Shown: in pieces, positions 8,248 to 17,214 of the stretch
How positions within the stretch are numbered: position 1 is the stretch's first letter
Layout: each line of letters opens with the position of its first letter
NCBI GenBank assembly: GCA_964612145.1
Contig: CAZTBP010000022.1
Coordinates: 9,406 to 73,405, forward strand
Length of the DNA: 64,000 nt
Direction of reading: 5' to 3'
Origin: JAGNLV01 sp964612145
Lineage (GTDB): Bacteria; Zixibacteria; MSB-5A5; GN15; FEB-12
Translations under genes and position numbers: made by a program
The notes under the pieces: model-generated
What the model was told of the DNA's origin: nothing
The model's input: the letters and a program-made list of their open reading frames with translations, nothing else
The model's database searches: none

Positions 8248-9870
8248 ATGCTCCGCTCCCTTGCCATAAAAAACCTCGCGCTGATTGATGACGCCACCCT
8301 CGAATTTGACAACGGCCTCACCGTCCTCACCGGCGAAACCGGCGCCGGCAAATCAGTCATCGTCACCGCCCTCACCCTCGCCCTCGGCGGCCGCGCCGAA
8401 ACCGAATTCATCCGCCACGGCGCCGACACCGCCGAAATCAGCGCCACCTTCGAGGACCCCGCCACCAACGACACCCTCACCGTCCACCGCGAAATCGCCG
8501 AACGCGGCACGACCAAACTCTCCGTCGACGGCCACAACAGCACCGTCACCTTCCTCCGCGAACTCGCGGAACCAATGGCCCAGATCCTCGGCCAGCACGC
8601 CGGCCAGATGCTCATGAACGAGGACAACCACCTGGAATTCCTCGACAGCTTCGCCGGCCTCACCCCGCACCGCTCCGACATCGCCGAACGCTACCGCCTC
8701 TGGCGCGACGCCGCCGAGGAGCTCCGACGCATCCGCCGCCGCCGCGAACAACTCGCCGCCGAACGAGAACTCCTCCTTTTCCAGAAAAACGAAATCGAGC
8801 AGGCCCAAATCCGCAGCGGCGAAGAAAAAGAACTCGAAAACGAACGACGCATCCTCGACAGCGCCCGCTCCCTCATGCAGTCCGCCTCCTCCATCACCGA
8901 AACCGTCGGCGGCGAAGAACCCAACATCCTCCAAATGCTCGCCGCCGTCCGCGCAGAACTTGATCGCATGGCCGACGTCGACCACACCCTCGAAAAACAG
9001 GTCGAATCCCTCACCGATATCGACTTCGGCCTCGAAGAATTCCGCCGCTTCGTAGAACAGTACGGCTCCTCCCTCGAGGACAATCCCCTGCGCCTCGAAG
9101 AAATCAACCTGCGCCTCGATGAACTCTACAACCTCAAAAAGAAATACGGCGGCTCCGAACAATCCATCCTCGCCACCCTCGAACAGATCGACGAACAACT
9201 CAAGAACCGTCCCGACACCGACTCCCTCATCGAGCACCTCGAAAAAGACACCGACCAGCGCTTCAGAGCCTACGCCGAAAAAGCCGTCGCCCTCAGCAAT
9301 CTCAGGCAGAAAGCCGCAAAAAAACTCCGCAAACTCGTCATCGAAGAACTCACCGACCTCGCCATCGACCGCGCCGACTTCGAATGCGAACTGCTCTACG
9401 AAGACGACGATCACGGCGTCATCCTCGACAACCGCGCCGTCCGCCCCCACTCCACCGGCCTCGAAAAAGCCCGGTTCCTCTTTACCGCCAACCCCGGCGA
9501 GCCACTCAAATCACTGGTCAAAACCGCCTCCGGCGGCGAAATCTCCCGCGTCCTGCTCGCCCTCAAATCAGCCGAACTCCGCCAGAGCGGCATCAAACAC
9601 TCCCTGCTCGTCTTCGACGAAGTCGACGCCGGCATCGGGGGTCGCACTGCCGTTGAAGTCGGCAAAAAACTCAAAAAGCTCTCCGCCTCCTGCCAAGTCC
9701 TCGTCATCACCCACCTGCACCAGATCGCCCGCCTCGCCGACCACCACTTCGTCGCCGAAAAATCCTTCCAGCGCGGCAACCGCACCATCATCAGGGTCGC
9801 CCGCCTCGATCACTCCGGCATCGAGGCCGAACTCGATCGCATGGTCGCCCTCCCAAAATCCAAAAAGTAG
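8248..9870 (+). CDS. recN: DNA repair protein RecN
   Basis: A 540-residue SMC-like ATPase for double-strand break repair. Walker A GETGAGKS lies at 29-36, the central part is predicted coiled coil (about 150-360), and the ABC signature TASGGEISRVLLALK with Walker B LLVFDEVDAGIGG lies at about 430-465, followed by VITHLHQIARLAD. This is the family architecture at normal length. It begins 2 bases after dnaG stops, so coupled translation is likely. Confidence 0.96.
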   Translation: MLRSLAIKNLALIDDATLEFDNGLTVLTGETGAGKSVIVTALTLALGGRAETEFIRHGADTAEISATFEDPATNDTLTVHREIAERGTTKLSVDGHNSTVTFLRELAEPMAQILGQHAGQMLMNEDNHLEFLDSFAGLTPHRSDIAERYRLWRDAAEELRRIRRRREQLAAERELLLFQKNEIEQAQIRSGEEKELENERRILDSARSLMQSASSITETVGGEEPNILQMLAAVRAELDRMADVDHTLEKQVESLTDIDFGLEEFRRFVEQYGSSLEDNPLRLEEINLRLDELYNLKKKYGGSEQSILATLEQIDEQLKNRPDTDSLIEHLEKDTDQRFRAYAEKAVALSNLRQKAAKKLRKLVIEELTDLAIDRADFECELLYEDDDHGVILDNRAVRPHSTGLEKARFLFTANPGEPLKSLVKTASGGEISRVLLALKSAELRQSGIKHSLLVFDEVDAGIGGRTAVEVGKKLKKLSASCQVLVITHLHQIARLADHHFVAEKSFQRGNRTIIRVARLDHSGIEAELDRMVALPKSKK

Positions 9871-10015
9871 AGGCCAGTTCCAGCCATCTTTGATCCGATC
9901 CCCGATGGAAAAGTCCTTGCACTCAATATCTGCATACAACTAAATTGATCATAGTAAACCACCCGGCCCGGGCTCAGATGCAAACCGCATCACCTCTATT
10001 CAAAAGGATTGTCAA

Positions 10016-10483
10016 ATGGCGATGATGAAAGAATTCAAAGAGTTTGCCATGCGCGGCAACGTCGTAGACATGGCCGTTGGTATCATTATCGGCGCCGCTT
10101 TTGGAACCATTGTGAAGTCACTGGTCGCCGATGTTATTATGCCCCCGATAGGATTGCTGCTCGGTGGCGTCGACTTTTCCAATCTGTTCTTTGTCCTGAG
10201 AGCCGGCACCGAGCCGGGACCCTACCTCACACTGGCCGATGCCGGCGCAGTCGGCGCCGTAACAGTAAATTACGGGGCCTTCATTAACACCGTGATCAGC
10301 TTTATCATCGTTGCTTTCGCCATCTTTGTGCTCATCAAGAATATCAACCGGATGAAAAGCAAAAAGGAAGAACCCGAAGCCAAACCAACTACCCGCGATT
10401 GCCCCCGCTGCACCTCGACTATCTCCAAGGTCGCCTCACGCTGCCCGCACTGCACCTCCGAAATCGAACCCGTTCTTGACTGA
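10016..10483 (+). CDS. mscL: Large-conductance mechanosensitive channel MscL
   Basis: A 155-residue osmotic safety valve of the inner membrane. The start MKEFKEFAMRGNVVDMAVGIIIGAAFG is the conserved first helix and TM1; TM2 is ISFIIVAFAIFVLIKNINRM. The C-terminal bundle is replaced by a zinc-ribbon-like tail with C129, C132, C143 and C146 (CPRC ... CPHC), a variant seen in part of the MscL family. AAAGG lies a few bases before the ATG; MMKEF, two codons in, is an alternative start. Confidence 0.95.
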   Translation: MAMMKEFKEFAMRGNVVDMAVGIIIGAAFGTIVKSLVADVIMPPIGLLLGGVDFSNLFFVLRAGTEPGPYLTLADAGAVGAVTVNYGAFINTVISFIIVAFAIFVLIKNINRMKSKKEEPEAKPTTRDCPRCTSTISKVASRCPHCTSEIEPVLD

Positions 10484-10641
10484 CAATCTCCCGGGCGGCG
10501 GCCCCACCACGGGTCGCCGTCGCTCTTTCAGGAGAAACCCCTTGCTCAAGCCGCTGTCATTCCCTAAGTTGCTGAAAATTATAGAAAAACTGGGCCCCGC
10601 CAGCGGAGCCCGAGCCGATTGATTTGTTTAGGAGGTCCCTC

Positions 10642-11169
10642 GTGCCACTTCGCGTGATAACTACGTTAGCCGTAGCCGCCATAATAATGATCGCCGCCGG
10701 TTGCGGTGAGGAACAACAAGTCGCCGAACCCGGCGATACCGTCGCCGTCGAATACGTCGGCTCACTGCCCGATGGCTCCGTTTTCGACTCCACCAACACC
10801 GGCGAACCGATAGAATTTACAATCGGCACCGGCCAGGTCATCCCCGGCTTTGACAGCGCCCTCACCGGAGCAACTGTCGGCGAACACCTCGAGTTCAGCG
10901 TCCCGCCCGAACAGGGCTACGGCATGCCGCGCGAAGAACTCACCCACACCTTCCCGGCTGACAGCTTCCCGCCCAATATCACCCCCGAGGTCGGCCTCCA
11001 GCTGGAAATGCAGCAGCCCGACGGTCGCCCTGTGTTTATAACCATCACCGACATCGACTCCGCCGGCAACGTCACCATCGATGCTAATCACCGGCTCGCC
11101 GGCAAAACGCTGCACTTCAGCCTCGATGTCATCGACATCATCAAACCTGGCACAGCCACTACCGAATAA
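10642..11169 (+). CDS. FKBP-type peptidyl-prolyl isomerase, lipoprotein
   Basis: A 175-residue envelope-anchored FKBP of the SlyD-like, flap-containing kind. The GTG at 10642 is chosen because AGGAGGT ends 5 bases upstream; it gives a signal peptide with lipobox IAAGC (C21). The FKBP core is seen in VAVEYVGSLPDGSVFDST, FTIGTGQVIPGFDSAL and VPPEQGYG, followed by an inserted-flap region and ITDIDSAGNVTIDANHRLAGKTL, typical of SlyD relatives. It probably helps fold proteins in the periplasm. Confidence 0.9.
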   Translation: MPLRVITTLAVAAIIMIAAGCGEEQQVAEPGDTVAVEYVGSLPDGSVFDSTNTGEPIEFTIGTGQVIPGFDSALTGATVGEHLEFSVPPEQGYGMPREELTHTFPADSFPPNITPEVGLQLEMQQPDGRPVFITITDIDSAGNVTIDANHRLAGKTLHFSLDVIDIIKPGTATTE

Positions 11170-11176
11170 CCCTTGG

Positions 11177-11204
11177 CCCACGCACCCAAGGTGCGTGGGT
11201 TTCT
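11177..11204 (+). terminator. Terminator-like hairpin after the FKBP gene
   Basis: Perfect 10-base arms CCCACGCACC and GGTGCGTGGG around CAA, followed by TTTCT. The same palindrome recurs at 32842-32864 and 39748-39768, so this is also a member of the dispersed repeat family. Confidence 0.6.
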
Positions 11205-11227
11205 CAACGATTATTGCGAGTCCTTGT

Positions 11228-11335
11228 AGGTCACCCACGGCTCTGCGCGGGTGACGCGGTCATCGTGAACGAATAATGGTCATGGTGAGCCAAGCAGAGA
11301 GGCAGAGTAGGGCGGAACCCTTCAGCGGTTCCGCC
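11228..11335. repeat. Dispersed intergenic palindromic repeats, copy 2
   Basis: A hairpin with arms GTCACCC and GGGTGAC is followed at 11311-11335 by perfect 9-base arms GGCGGAACC and GGTTCCGCC around CTTCAGC. The latter unit is nearly identical at 17034-17056 and 36775-36797. Confidence 0.65.
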
Positions 11336-11377
11336 TTCATTCCCCGTGGACCAAAATCCCCCGCGGTCTTGACAAAC

Positions 11378-13060
11378 TCACTTCACCAGCGTCATCTTCT
11401 TCGAATCAACTACCAGATCATTCACCGTCAACCGATACACATATACCCCCGAGGCATACCCCGACCCATCCCACACGACCGAATGAGTCCCGGCCGAGAA
11501 ACTCCCGTCAGCCAGTGTCGTTACTTTTTGACCCGTCATGTTGTATATGTCAAGGCTCACATCCCCAGCCCTCGTCAGCGAGAACCGTATCTCCGTGCTC
11601 GGATTAAACGGATTCGGGTAGTTCTGGAACAACGCGAAGTCGGAAGGCAGCAGGTCTTGATCGTCATCCTCCACACCGGTAGCCATCGACCCGTAGCAGT
11701 ATAAATAGCCGTCTTTGCTTGCGATATAAAGCTGCCCATTGGCAACCGTGATAAACCCGCCCTGCGGCGTTTTCCAGACACATTCTCGCGTTTCGATATC
11801 GATTGCATACGTCCACCCCGGTGAACGATAGCCGGAGATATTCACAATCGGCGAACTGCAGAAGATATAGCCATTGGCCACAATCGGCGGGAATCCTGGC
11901 ACAAACCACTTTTCCCCCTCGAACGTCCACAGCACCTCACCGGTGGTCGTACTGCGCACCTTGAGCAACGGGTCGCAGGTTGTAATCAGGAGGGTATCGT
12001 ACAACGCCGGCATTGACCGAAGGCTGCTGGTATCGGTGGCTTTCCATAGAAGCCGTGGTTCGTCGGCGACATCGAAACAATAGTAGTCGTAGTAGAAGTG
12101 GCAATACAGCCGCATTGTCGTTGTGTCCAAGATTGGGGCGGCATGCTGACCGTAAGCATTTGATTGAAGAGGCAGATCAGGATCATCCCGCGAGTCACCG
12201 ACCGAGCTTATCGTGTCGGTGTCTACTAAGTAAAGGGTATCCCCCGTAGCAGCATCTGAGACGAAGAGCTTCCGCAAGAGAAAACTATACACTCTATCCT
12301 GATAAACGGCTTGTGTCCATCGGTCGTCATTGGGGAATTGCACGCGCCACAGCCAATCTCCGGTTTTCGCATCGAGTGTATGCATTCCTCCATGGAAATT
12401 GTCTGCGATAAAGGCACGCCCATTGTAGATTGTAAGTGTCAGCGGTCGGTACGCTTGCATAGCCAGGTTAGATATCCATCTTAATTCGCCTTCTACTATG
12501 TCCATGCAGGCAGCTATGTGTAATGCAGGCTCCACATGAATATAGACAAGGCTATCAGCGTAAACCGCATGCGAGTTGTTCCATACCCCGCCGAAATCTC
12601 CCCGCCAGAGGATTGCCCCGTCTGTCACGTCAAGACACTCGATGAAGCTACCCGTAACTGGGGAAAGCCCGGCTGCTGCAGGAAAAACCAACACCCGATT
12701 CCCCACAACCGTTGGCGCCAGAAGCGGCCAGTCAACGATCTTCTTGTACCAGCGAATACTCAGCGGCGGTTCGATTATTTCTGTCGGATTGTACCCCACA
12801 TGCTGGGCATTTCCCTGGTACTGCGGCCAGTCTGCCGGACCCTCCAGCGGCCATGAATCCGCCGCTGCAATCCCTTCATCGGTCAGGTGCCGTGCATATG
12901 CCCGATACTCCCCGTATCCCCCGTGCGGATACCAGACCGTATCGATGATGTCGGCATGTGCAACAGGCACGAAAAGCACTAAGCAGAATATTGCCTGTAA
13001 AGCCGTCGAGCGCAGATTGCTGTTGCACTCTTTAGTTTCATTGATCTTGCGGATCCCCAT
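11378..13060 (-). CDS. Secreted PQQ-like beta-propeller with C-terminal sorting domain
   Basis: A 560-residue exported protein. An N-terminal signal peptide ends near VAHA. Repeats of the PQQ/outer-membrane-assembly propeller type follow (DWPQYQGNAQHVGY, DVTDGAILWRGDF, DAKTGDWLWRVQF, TTGEVLWTFEGEKW, DIETRECVWKTPQGG). The last 90 residues are a FlgD-like/type A T9SS tail starting FQNYPNPFNPSTEIRF and ending in a Lys-rich strand. The propeller is probably a binding scaffold rather than a PQQ enzyme; substrate unknown. It should be secreted to, or held at, the cell surface. It lies downstream of the Rhs pair on the same strand but 180 bases away. Confidence 0.82.
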   Translation of the reverse strand: MGIRKINETKECNSNLRSTALQAIFCLVLFVPVAHADIIDTVWYPHGGYGEYRAYARHLTDEGIAAADSWPLEGPADWPQYQGNAQHVGYNPTEIIEPPLSIRWYKKIVDWPLLAPTVVGNRVLVFPAAAGLSPVTGSFIECLDVTDGAILWRGDFGGVWNNSHAVYADSLVYIHVEPALHIAACMDIVEGELRWISNLAMQAYRPLTLTIYNGRAFIADNFHGGMHTLDAKTGDWLWRVQFPNDDRWTQAVYQDRVYSFLLRKLFVSDAATGDTLYLVDTDTISSVGDSRDDPDLPLQSNAYGQHAAPILDTTTMRLYCHFYYDYYCFDVADEPRLLWKATDTSSLRSMPALYDTLLITTCDPLLKVRSTTTGEVLWTFEGEKWFVPGFPPIVANGYIFCSSPIVNISGYRSPGWTYAIDIETRECVWKTPQGGFITVANGQLYIASKDGYLYCYGSMATGVEDDDQDLLPSDFALFQNYPNPFNPSTEIRFSLTRAGDVSLDIYNMTGQKVTTLADGSFSAGTHSVVWDGSGYASGVYVYRLTVNDLVVDSKKMTLVK

Positions 13061-13242
13061 ATTACAATCCAGTCTCCACTCTCAAGATAAATCAAATCAA
13101 AAATTCCGCAATGTGTAGGTTTTTCAATTGACAGAATCACGAAGTTGCGCCGTGATAACCATCATTTGGGAATATTTGGCTACCATGACACTACAGGCAA
13201 GTCGGTTCTGCCGATCAAACCCCTATCGCAGTTCATCTATGT

Positions 13243-13647
13243 CTAGTATTGCACTGCTACAACCTCGCAACTCCACCGATCGATGACTACAATTCCCGCT
13301 CTGTACGGTCTCATTTTCAGGAGTTCATTTACGGATAGATTGGGCGTACTAAAGGCAACGTAATAGTTAGAGGAATCTACTACCACCAAAGTGTCCAGCT
13401 GGAACTGCGGTGTCAAACTGGAGTCAATCGCAGCGTCTGCGATGCTGAACAGATGATCGATTATGGCGGAATCTGTGACCAGAACCGCCTCCCCGGTTGC
13501 TAATGCTGCCCGCCGTACAAGATACCAATTCACGTGAGGCTTCTGCCCGCTGCAGCCATACGCCAAGCCAATGATAATGTACACCATTGCGAAACACGCT
13601 AACCAATACGTGATTTGAAAAGGCGTTCTTCTAATATTAATACCCAT
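13243..13647 (-). CDS. Small membrane or lipoprotein, possible partner of the Rhs protein
   Basis: A 134-residue protein with one hydrophobic segment (about 14-31) followed by GCSG, so either a membrane anchor or a non-classical lipobox (C32), and a soluble domain of about 100 residues. The start lies inside the end of the Rhs gene (11-base overlap), so the two are translationally coupled. That position is where immunity genes of Rhs toxins are usually found, but neither protein resembles a known toxin or immunity family well enough to say so. I recognise no domain. Confidence 0.6.
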   Translation of the reverse strand: MGINIRRTPFQITYWLACFAMVYIIIGLAYGCSGQKPHVNWYLVRRAALATGEAVLVTDSAIIDHLFSIADAAIDSSLTPQFQLDTLVVVDSSNYYVAFSTPNLSVNELLKMRPYRAGIVVIDRWSCEVVAVQY

Positions 13648-15247
13648 AAAAACCTAATGCGTAATACTTCATCATGAAGTAGTTGTTTGTTGGGCCAACT
13701 AACATTGGGGCCGGGCCAACTAACGGGGTTGAATGTACCATTGGATTATAAACGTAAACATTCTGAGGATTTATCACCCACGAGTTCATGGGCTGAAGGA
13801 GTTGCGTGAGCATCCCGTTCGAGACGGCAATATCGGCGGTTGAGTGGTCCGGGACAAAACTAAACCCCGGCTGCCCAGGTACTGGCCCATCTACAGTGTG
13901 ATGGAAATGAACCATGGCCTTTGCGTTTGACGGAAAAGGAGACATGTCCACACCAGTTAGGCCTCCAATGCGAGTTTGCCTACCGCCTCCATCAAGAAAC
14001 CATATACCTTCTTCTCTATTTCTCTCGAAAGAACGCCGACCGTGAAATTGTATAGCGTCTCTAGCTTCGCTGTTATCAAGATTACTATCGTGAAGTTTCC
14101 TGCTATGGCGAAGACTAGCATCAACTTTATAAGTCGCATAAGAGACCGCGGCCCCAATAGAGGCGGCAAGAAGCCCTTCATCAAGCCTTGCAGCATCTCC
14201 CATTGAGAGACCATAACCAGCGGCTCCAGCAGCAAATCCGCCCGCTGCCGCTCCATAAGGTCCTGAGAATGCCTGCGATGTTAACCCTCCGACCGCACCG
14301 GCAATTGCGGTCTTACTGCCGATCTTTAGAGCGTCGCGGGGTTTTAACCCTCCGAGAACCCCTAAGCCATATCCGTTGACTCCCCCGCCCATGGCACCTC
14401 CATATATTCCACCAAGAACTGGGTTGGAAACCGAGCCAGCTATCGCCCCTCCTAAAAGCCCAGAAAGCCCCCCTATAGCCGCTCCACCGAGCACCGCGCC
14501 GAGGAACTTGGCTCCATCATAGTCTTGAGCCTGCGCAATCTGTGCACCGGAGTATGTTCCAGCAACGGCGCCGAGAATGACCGGTACCCAGAAAATGTTT
14601 CCGTCTGGATCCACGCCCATTGTTGGATTATTTCCTCCATAGACGTAGCCGCTAGCAAACTGACTGGCCTTGTCAATGGATGTAAACATCCCAATCCTGG
14701 AATCATAGTATCGCGCACCGAAATAGTACAGATCGAAACTGGACTCATCATCCAGTTCCTTACCGGTGAACTTCAACTCTGACTCATAGGAGCCCCATGA
14801 ATCGATCAACTCACCATACGGTCCGTAGTCGTAGTATTGGACAACCTGCGCCTGCTGCCCGGCAGCACCCGACATAATTACACGGGGCGAACCAAGATGA
14901 TCATTGATATGGTATTTCAACAGGGCGTCATCATTCTGAGGATAGGTAGCAATCAGACCCTGCGGCCCGTTGACAAACATGTCGACAACTTCATCATCCT
15001 TGTCAAAAATCGCCAACAGTACACCATTGTCATACAAGTAGACAAGCGAATCATAGGTGAACTTCGGACAGAGATCACCGCCGCCACCAGCACCTTGTGT
15101 GGTCATGCCGCCGTCAAGACCGTTCATACCTTCGAGTTCTCCCCCTCCACCATCGCATTCACCCCAATATTGATAGGCAAGGGTGCCCCGCCGCTTGCGG
15201 TGGGATCGGTCCGGATAAATACTCACTCCCGATCCATCACCACTCAT
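13637..15247 (-). CDS. Short Rhs-core protein with JAMM/DUF4329-like C-terminal domain
   Basis: A 536-residue protein. The start is set at ATG 15247, behind GAGGGA. A Gly-rich N-terminus is followed by the Rhs repeat-associated core: YHINDHLGSPRVI, YYDYGPYGELI, LKFTGKELDDES, LYYFGARYYDSRIGMF, YVYGGNNPTMGVDPDG. The usual long array of YD repeats is absent, so this is a truncated or orphan Rhs module. After the core come Gly/Ala-rich hydrophobic stretches (about 230-370). The tip carries VHFH (H447, H449) and HSTAD (S469, D472), the HxH...SxxD spacing of JAMM metallo-hydrolases, as in DUF4329 Rhs tips. There is no obvious signal peptide. Confidence 0.75.
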   Translation of the reverse strand: MSGDGSGVSIYPDRSHRKRRGTLAYQYWGECDGGGGELEGMNGLDGGMTTQGAGGGGDLCPKFTYDSLVYLYDNGVLLAIFDKDDEVVDMFVNGPQGLIATYPQNDDALLKYHINDHLGSPRVIMSGAAGQQAQVVQYYDYGPYGELIDSWGSYESELKFTGKELDDESSFDLYYFGARYYDSRIGMFTSIDKASQFASGYVYGGNNPTMGVDPDGNIFWVPVILGAVAGTYSGAQIAQAQDYDGAKFLGAVLGGAAIGGLSGLLGGAIAGSVSNPVLGGIYGGAMGGGVNGYGLGVLGGLKPRDALKIGSKTAIAGAVGGLTSQAFSGPYGAAAGGFAAGAAGYGLSMGDAARLDEGLLAASIGAAVSYATYKVDASLRHSRKLHDSNLDNSEARDAIQFHGRRSFERNREEGIWFLDGGGRQTRIGGLTGVDMSPFPSNAKAMVHFHHTVDGPVPGQPGFSFVPDHSTADIAVSNGMLTQLLQPMNSWVINPQNVYVYNPMVHSTPLVGPAPMLVGPTNNYFMMKYYALGFYGY

Positions 15248-15601
15248 GACACGTCCCTCTTCCAACCTGATCTATGCGCTCCTTCATGCTCACATCATGG
15301 AATATACCATCCATTCAGTATTTCCCCAACCACAAAATCCACAGCAAACCGATGCTAACCCCGCCACCACGCCCCTTTGTGACAGCCTGCCCCAGCCAAC
15401 GAATCGAAACAAGGGAGAGGAAACACCAATGAACAACAAAAGTACCAAACAAAGCCAACCCGTCCGCCGACTGCGCATTACCCCATGCCCCGCAACACCT
15501 TACGACCCCCACCAGCCAACCCCGTTTTTTCCTTTCCCCACCACCGATTTTATCGAATATTACACCCGTCAGCCGGTAATACCACCGAAAGGAAGAACAA
15601 C
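15248..15601. other. Intergenic region between Rhs and ECF sigma genes
   Basis: Divergent leader region. A strong-looking ribosome binding site and ATG at about 15429 (MNNKSTKQSQPV...) open a frame that runs on, out of frame, through the sigma gene; it is Pro-rich and judged a shadow beyond about 15600. No RNA or repeat was recognised. Confidence 0.5.
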
Positions 15602-16150
15602 ATGTGCTCCGATTCGGCCTTACTTTCACATATCTCCGCAGGCGATAAATCCGCCCTCGGGAAACTGGTCCAGCGCCACAAGAAACTGGCCTACCGGCTG
15701 GCCCTCGGTCTGGTCGGCAACAAAGACGACGCCTACGACATCTCGCAGGAAGCCTTCATCCGCGTCTACCGCTCGGCCAAAACCTACGATTCCAGCAAGC
15801 CGTTTCTCCCCTGGTTCTACGCCATCGTCGCCAACCTCTCCCGCTCCTGGCTGCGTCGACGCTCGGTTATGGCCCGGCGAACCGTCGACCTTGACGACGT
15901 CTCCTACCTCCTGGCGACCGACTCCACCCCCGAGCTGGAGTTCGCCAGAAAAGAGCTTGTGTCCAAACTCCGCGACGCCCTGATGCGACTCGACTTCAAA
16001 GACCGGGAGATTATCACGCTCCAGCATTTCCGCGGCATGTCCTACGACGAAATCGCCAAAATGCTGGACATCCCCCGAGGCACCGTGATGTCCCGGCTCT
16101 ACTATGCCCGCAAGAAACTGGCCAAAGAAATGAGGCAAACTGATGCGTAA
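15602..16150 (+). CDS. ECF RNA polymerase sigma factor
   Basis: A 182-residue group 4 sigma factor. The ATG at 15602 is chosen because AAAGGAAG lies 6 bases upstream and because SDSALLSHISAGDKSALGKLV is the normal opening. Region 2 is seen in DDAYDISQEAFIRVYRSAKTYD and FLPWFYAIVANLSRSWLRRR, and region 4 in LDFKDREIITLQHFRGMSYDEIAKMLDIPRGTVMSRLYYARKKL. It overlaps the next gene by 8 bases; that gene is its likely anti-sigma factor. Target promoters cannot be read from the window. Confidence 0.93.
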   Translation: MCSDSALLSHISAGDKSALGKLVQRHKKLAYRLALGLVGNKDDAYDISQEAFIRVYRSAKTYDSSKPFLPWFYAIVANLSRSWLRRRSVMARRTVDLDDVSYLLATDSTPELEFARKELVSKLRDALMRLDFKDREIITLQHFRGMSYDEIAKMLDIPRGTVMSRLYYARKKLAKEMRQTDA

Positions 16151-16586
16151 CGATCTCCGAGAGCTGCTGGCCGGCTATATCGACGGCGAACTCAGCGACG
16201 AAGAACGCGCTGCTGTCGAAAGAGCCCTCGCCGAAAACCCCAAACTTCGGGCCGAGCTGGAGGAATTTCGTAAACTGAAAGAGGTTACCGGTATGGCTCA
16301 GTATGCTGACCTTCCCGAGGAAGCCTGGGAGAAATACTGGGAGGCACTGTATCGCAAACTCGAACGCGGGATAGGGTGGGTCCTCCTGTCCGTGGGCACG
16401 ATCATCCTGCTCCTGTTCGGCACGTTCACCATTCTCAAACAACTTTTTGTCGATCCCGCCGTACCATTGTGGGTGAAGGCCGGCGTCTCCGCGGCAACCG
16501 TCGGCGCCGTCGTCCTGCTGGTCTCGTACGGGCGCCAGACCTTCTACGCCTTCAAGCGAGATCGCTACCGGAACGTCACCCGGTGA
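16143..16586 (+). CDS. Membrane anti-sigma factor without the zinc motif
   Basis: A 147-residue protein whose first 40 residues (LRELLAGYIDGELSDEERAAVERALAENP) have the layout of the anti-sigma helical domain (ASD) but lack the HxxxCxxC zinc ligands. Two membrane helices follow at about 77-99 and 106-128, with a short basic tail. The 8-base overlap with the upstream sigma gene supports the pairing. It would hold the sigma factor at the inner membrane. The signal that releases it is unknown. Confidence 0.8.
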   Translation: MRNDLRELLAGYIDGELSDEERAAVERALAENPKLRAELEEFRKLKEVTGMAQYADLPEEAWEKYWEALYRKLERGIGWVLLSVGTIILLLFGTFTILKQLFVDPAVPLWVKAGVSAATVGAVVLLVSYGRQTFYAFKRDRYRNVTR

Positions 16587-16671
16587 GAACTATGCCGCCG
16601 CAACCGGCAGTCGGCGCTCACCCCGTGATTTTTACAACATTCACGCATCTCTTCAAACGGAGGGCCGTCAG

Positions 16672-16992
16672 GTGATAGTCACTACGTCCGAATACATTGC
16701 GCACAAAAAGATCGTCAAATCTTTTGGCCTCGTCCGAGGGAACACCATCCGCGCCCGCCACATCGGCCACGACATCGCGGCCAGCTTCCGCAATCTCGTC
16801 GGCGGCGAGGTCAACAACTACACCAAACTCATCGCCGAGGCCCGCGAGCAGTCGATCGACCGCATGTGCGATGAAGCCAAAGCCCTTGGCGCCAACGCCG
16901 TCGTCATGGTCCGTTTCGCCACCGCCGAAATCATGAAAGGCGCCGCCGAAATCCTCGCCTACGGCACCGCCGTCCTCATTGAAGACGAATAG
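16672..16992 (+). CDS. YbjQ/UPF0145 family protein
   Basis: A 106-residue cytoplasmic protein of the YbjQ family (heavy-metal-binding-like fold): TTSEYIAHKKIVKSFGLVRGNTIRARHIGHDI, then a conserved AREQSIDRMCDEAKALGANAVVMVRF helix-strand. These proteins form pentamers; the true ligand is unknown. GTG start with GGAGGG about 7 bases upstream. It follows the anti-sigma gene by 85 bases and may belong to the same transcript. A dispersed palindromic repeat sits directly downstream. Confidence 0.9.
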   Translation: MIVTTSEYIAHKKIVKSFGLVRGNTIRARHIGHDIAASFRNLVGGEVNNYTKLIAEAREQSIDRMCDEAKALGANAVVMVRFATAEIMKGAAEILAYGTAVLIEDE

Positions 16993-17003
16993 AGCATGGC
17001 ATG

Positions 17004-17056
17004 TCACGCCCCCACGGCGCGTGAGTCCCGTAGGGCGGAACCCTTCAGCGGTTCCG
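17004..17056. repeat. Dispersed intergenic palindromic repeats, copy 3
   Basis: Arms TCACGC and GCGTGA at 17004-17024, then arms GGCGGAACC and GGTTCCG around CTTCAGC at 17034-17056, the same order of units as at 11177-11335 and 36702-36797. Confidence 0.65.
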
Positions 17057-17067
17057 TTATTGTTTCC

Positions 17068-17097
17068 CGACATCGTTCCTACCGACATCGTTCCTAC
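17068..17097. repeat. Exact 15-base tandem duplication
   Basis: CGACATCGTTCCTAC occurs twice head to tail (17068-17082, 17083-17097). No function is evident; probably slippage. Confidence 0.8.
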
Positions 17098-17214
17098 GGA
17101 TGTGGTTTTCAAATACCCTCCCCTCAAAAATGTCATTCGTTCGAAAGCAGGAACCCAGTGCCTCTTCCCTGCAGAACACGCCCCCTGCGGCTCTGCCTCG
17201 ACGCCCCCTGCCCC

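Noticed and set aside
10493..10531. GC-rich hairpin after mscL as terminator
   Set aside because: Arms pair imperfectly and there is no real T tract.
15429..15983. Frame starting MNNKSTKQSQPVRRL with a good ribosome binding site
   Set aside because: It runs out of frame through the conserved sigma factor gene and becomes a Pro/Ser/Thr-rich shadow; at most a short leader peptide.
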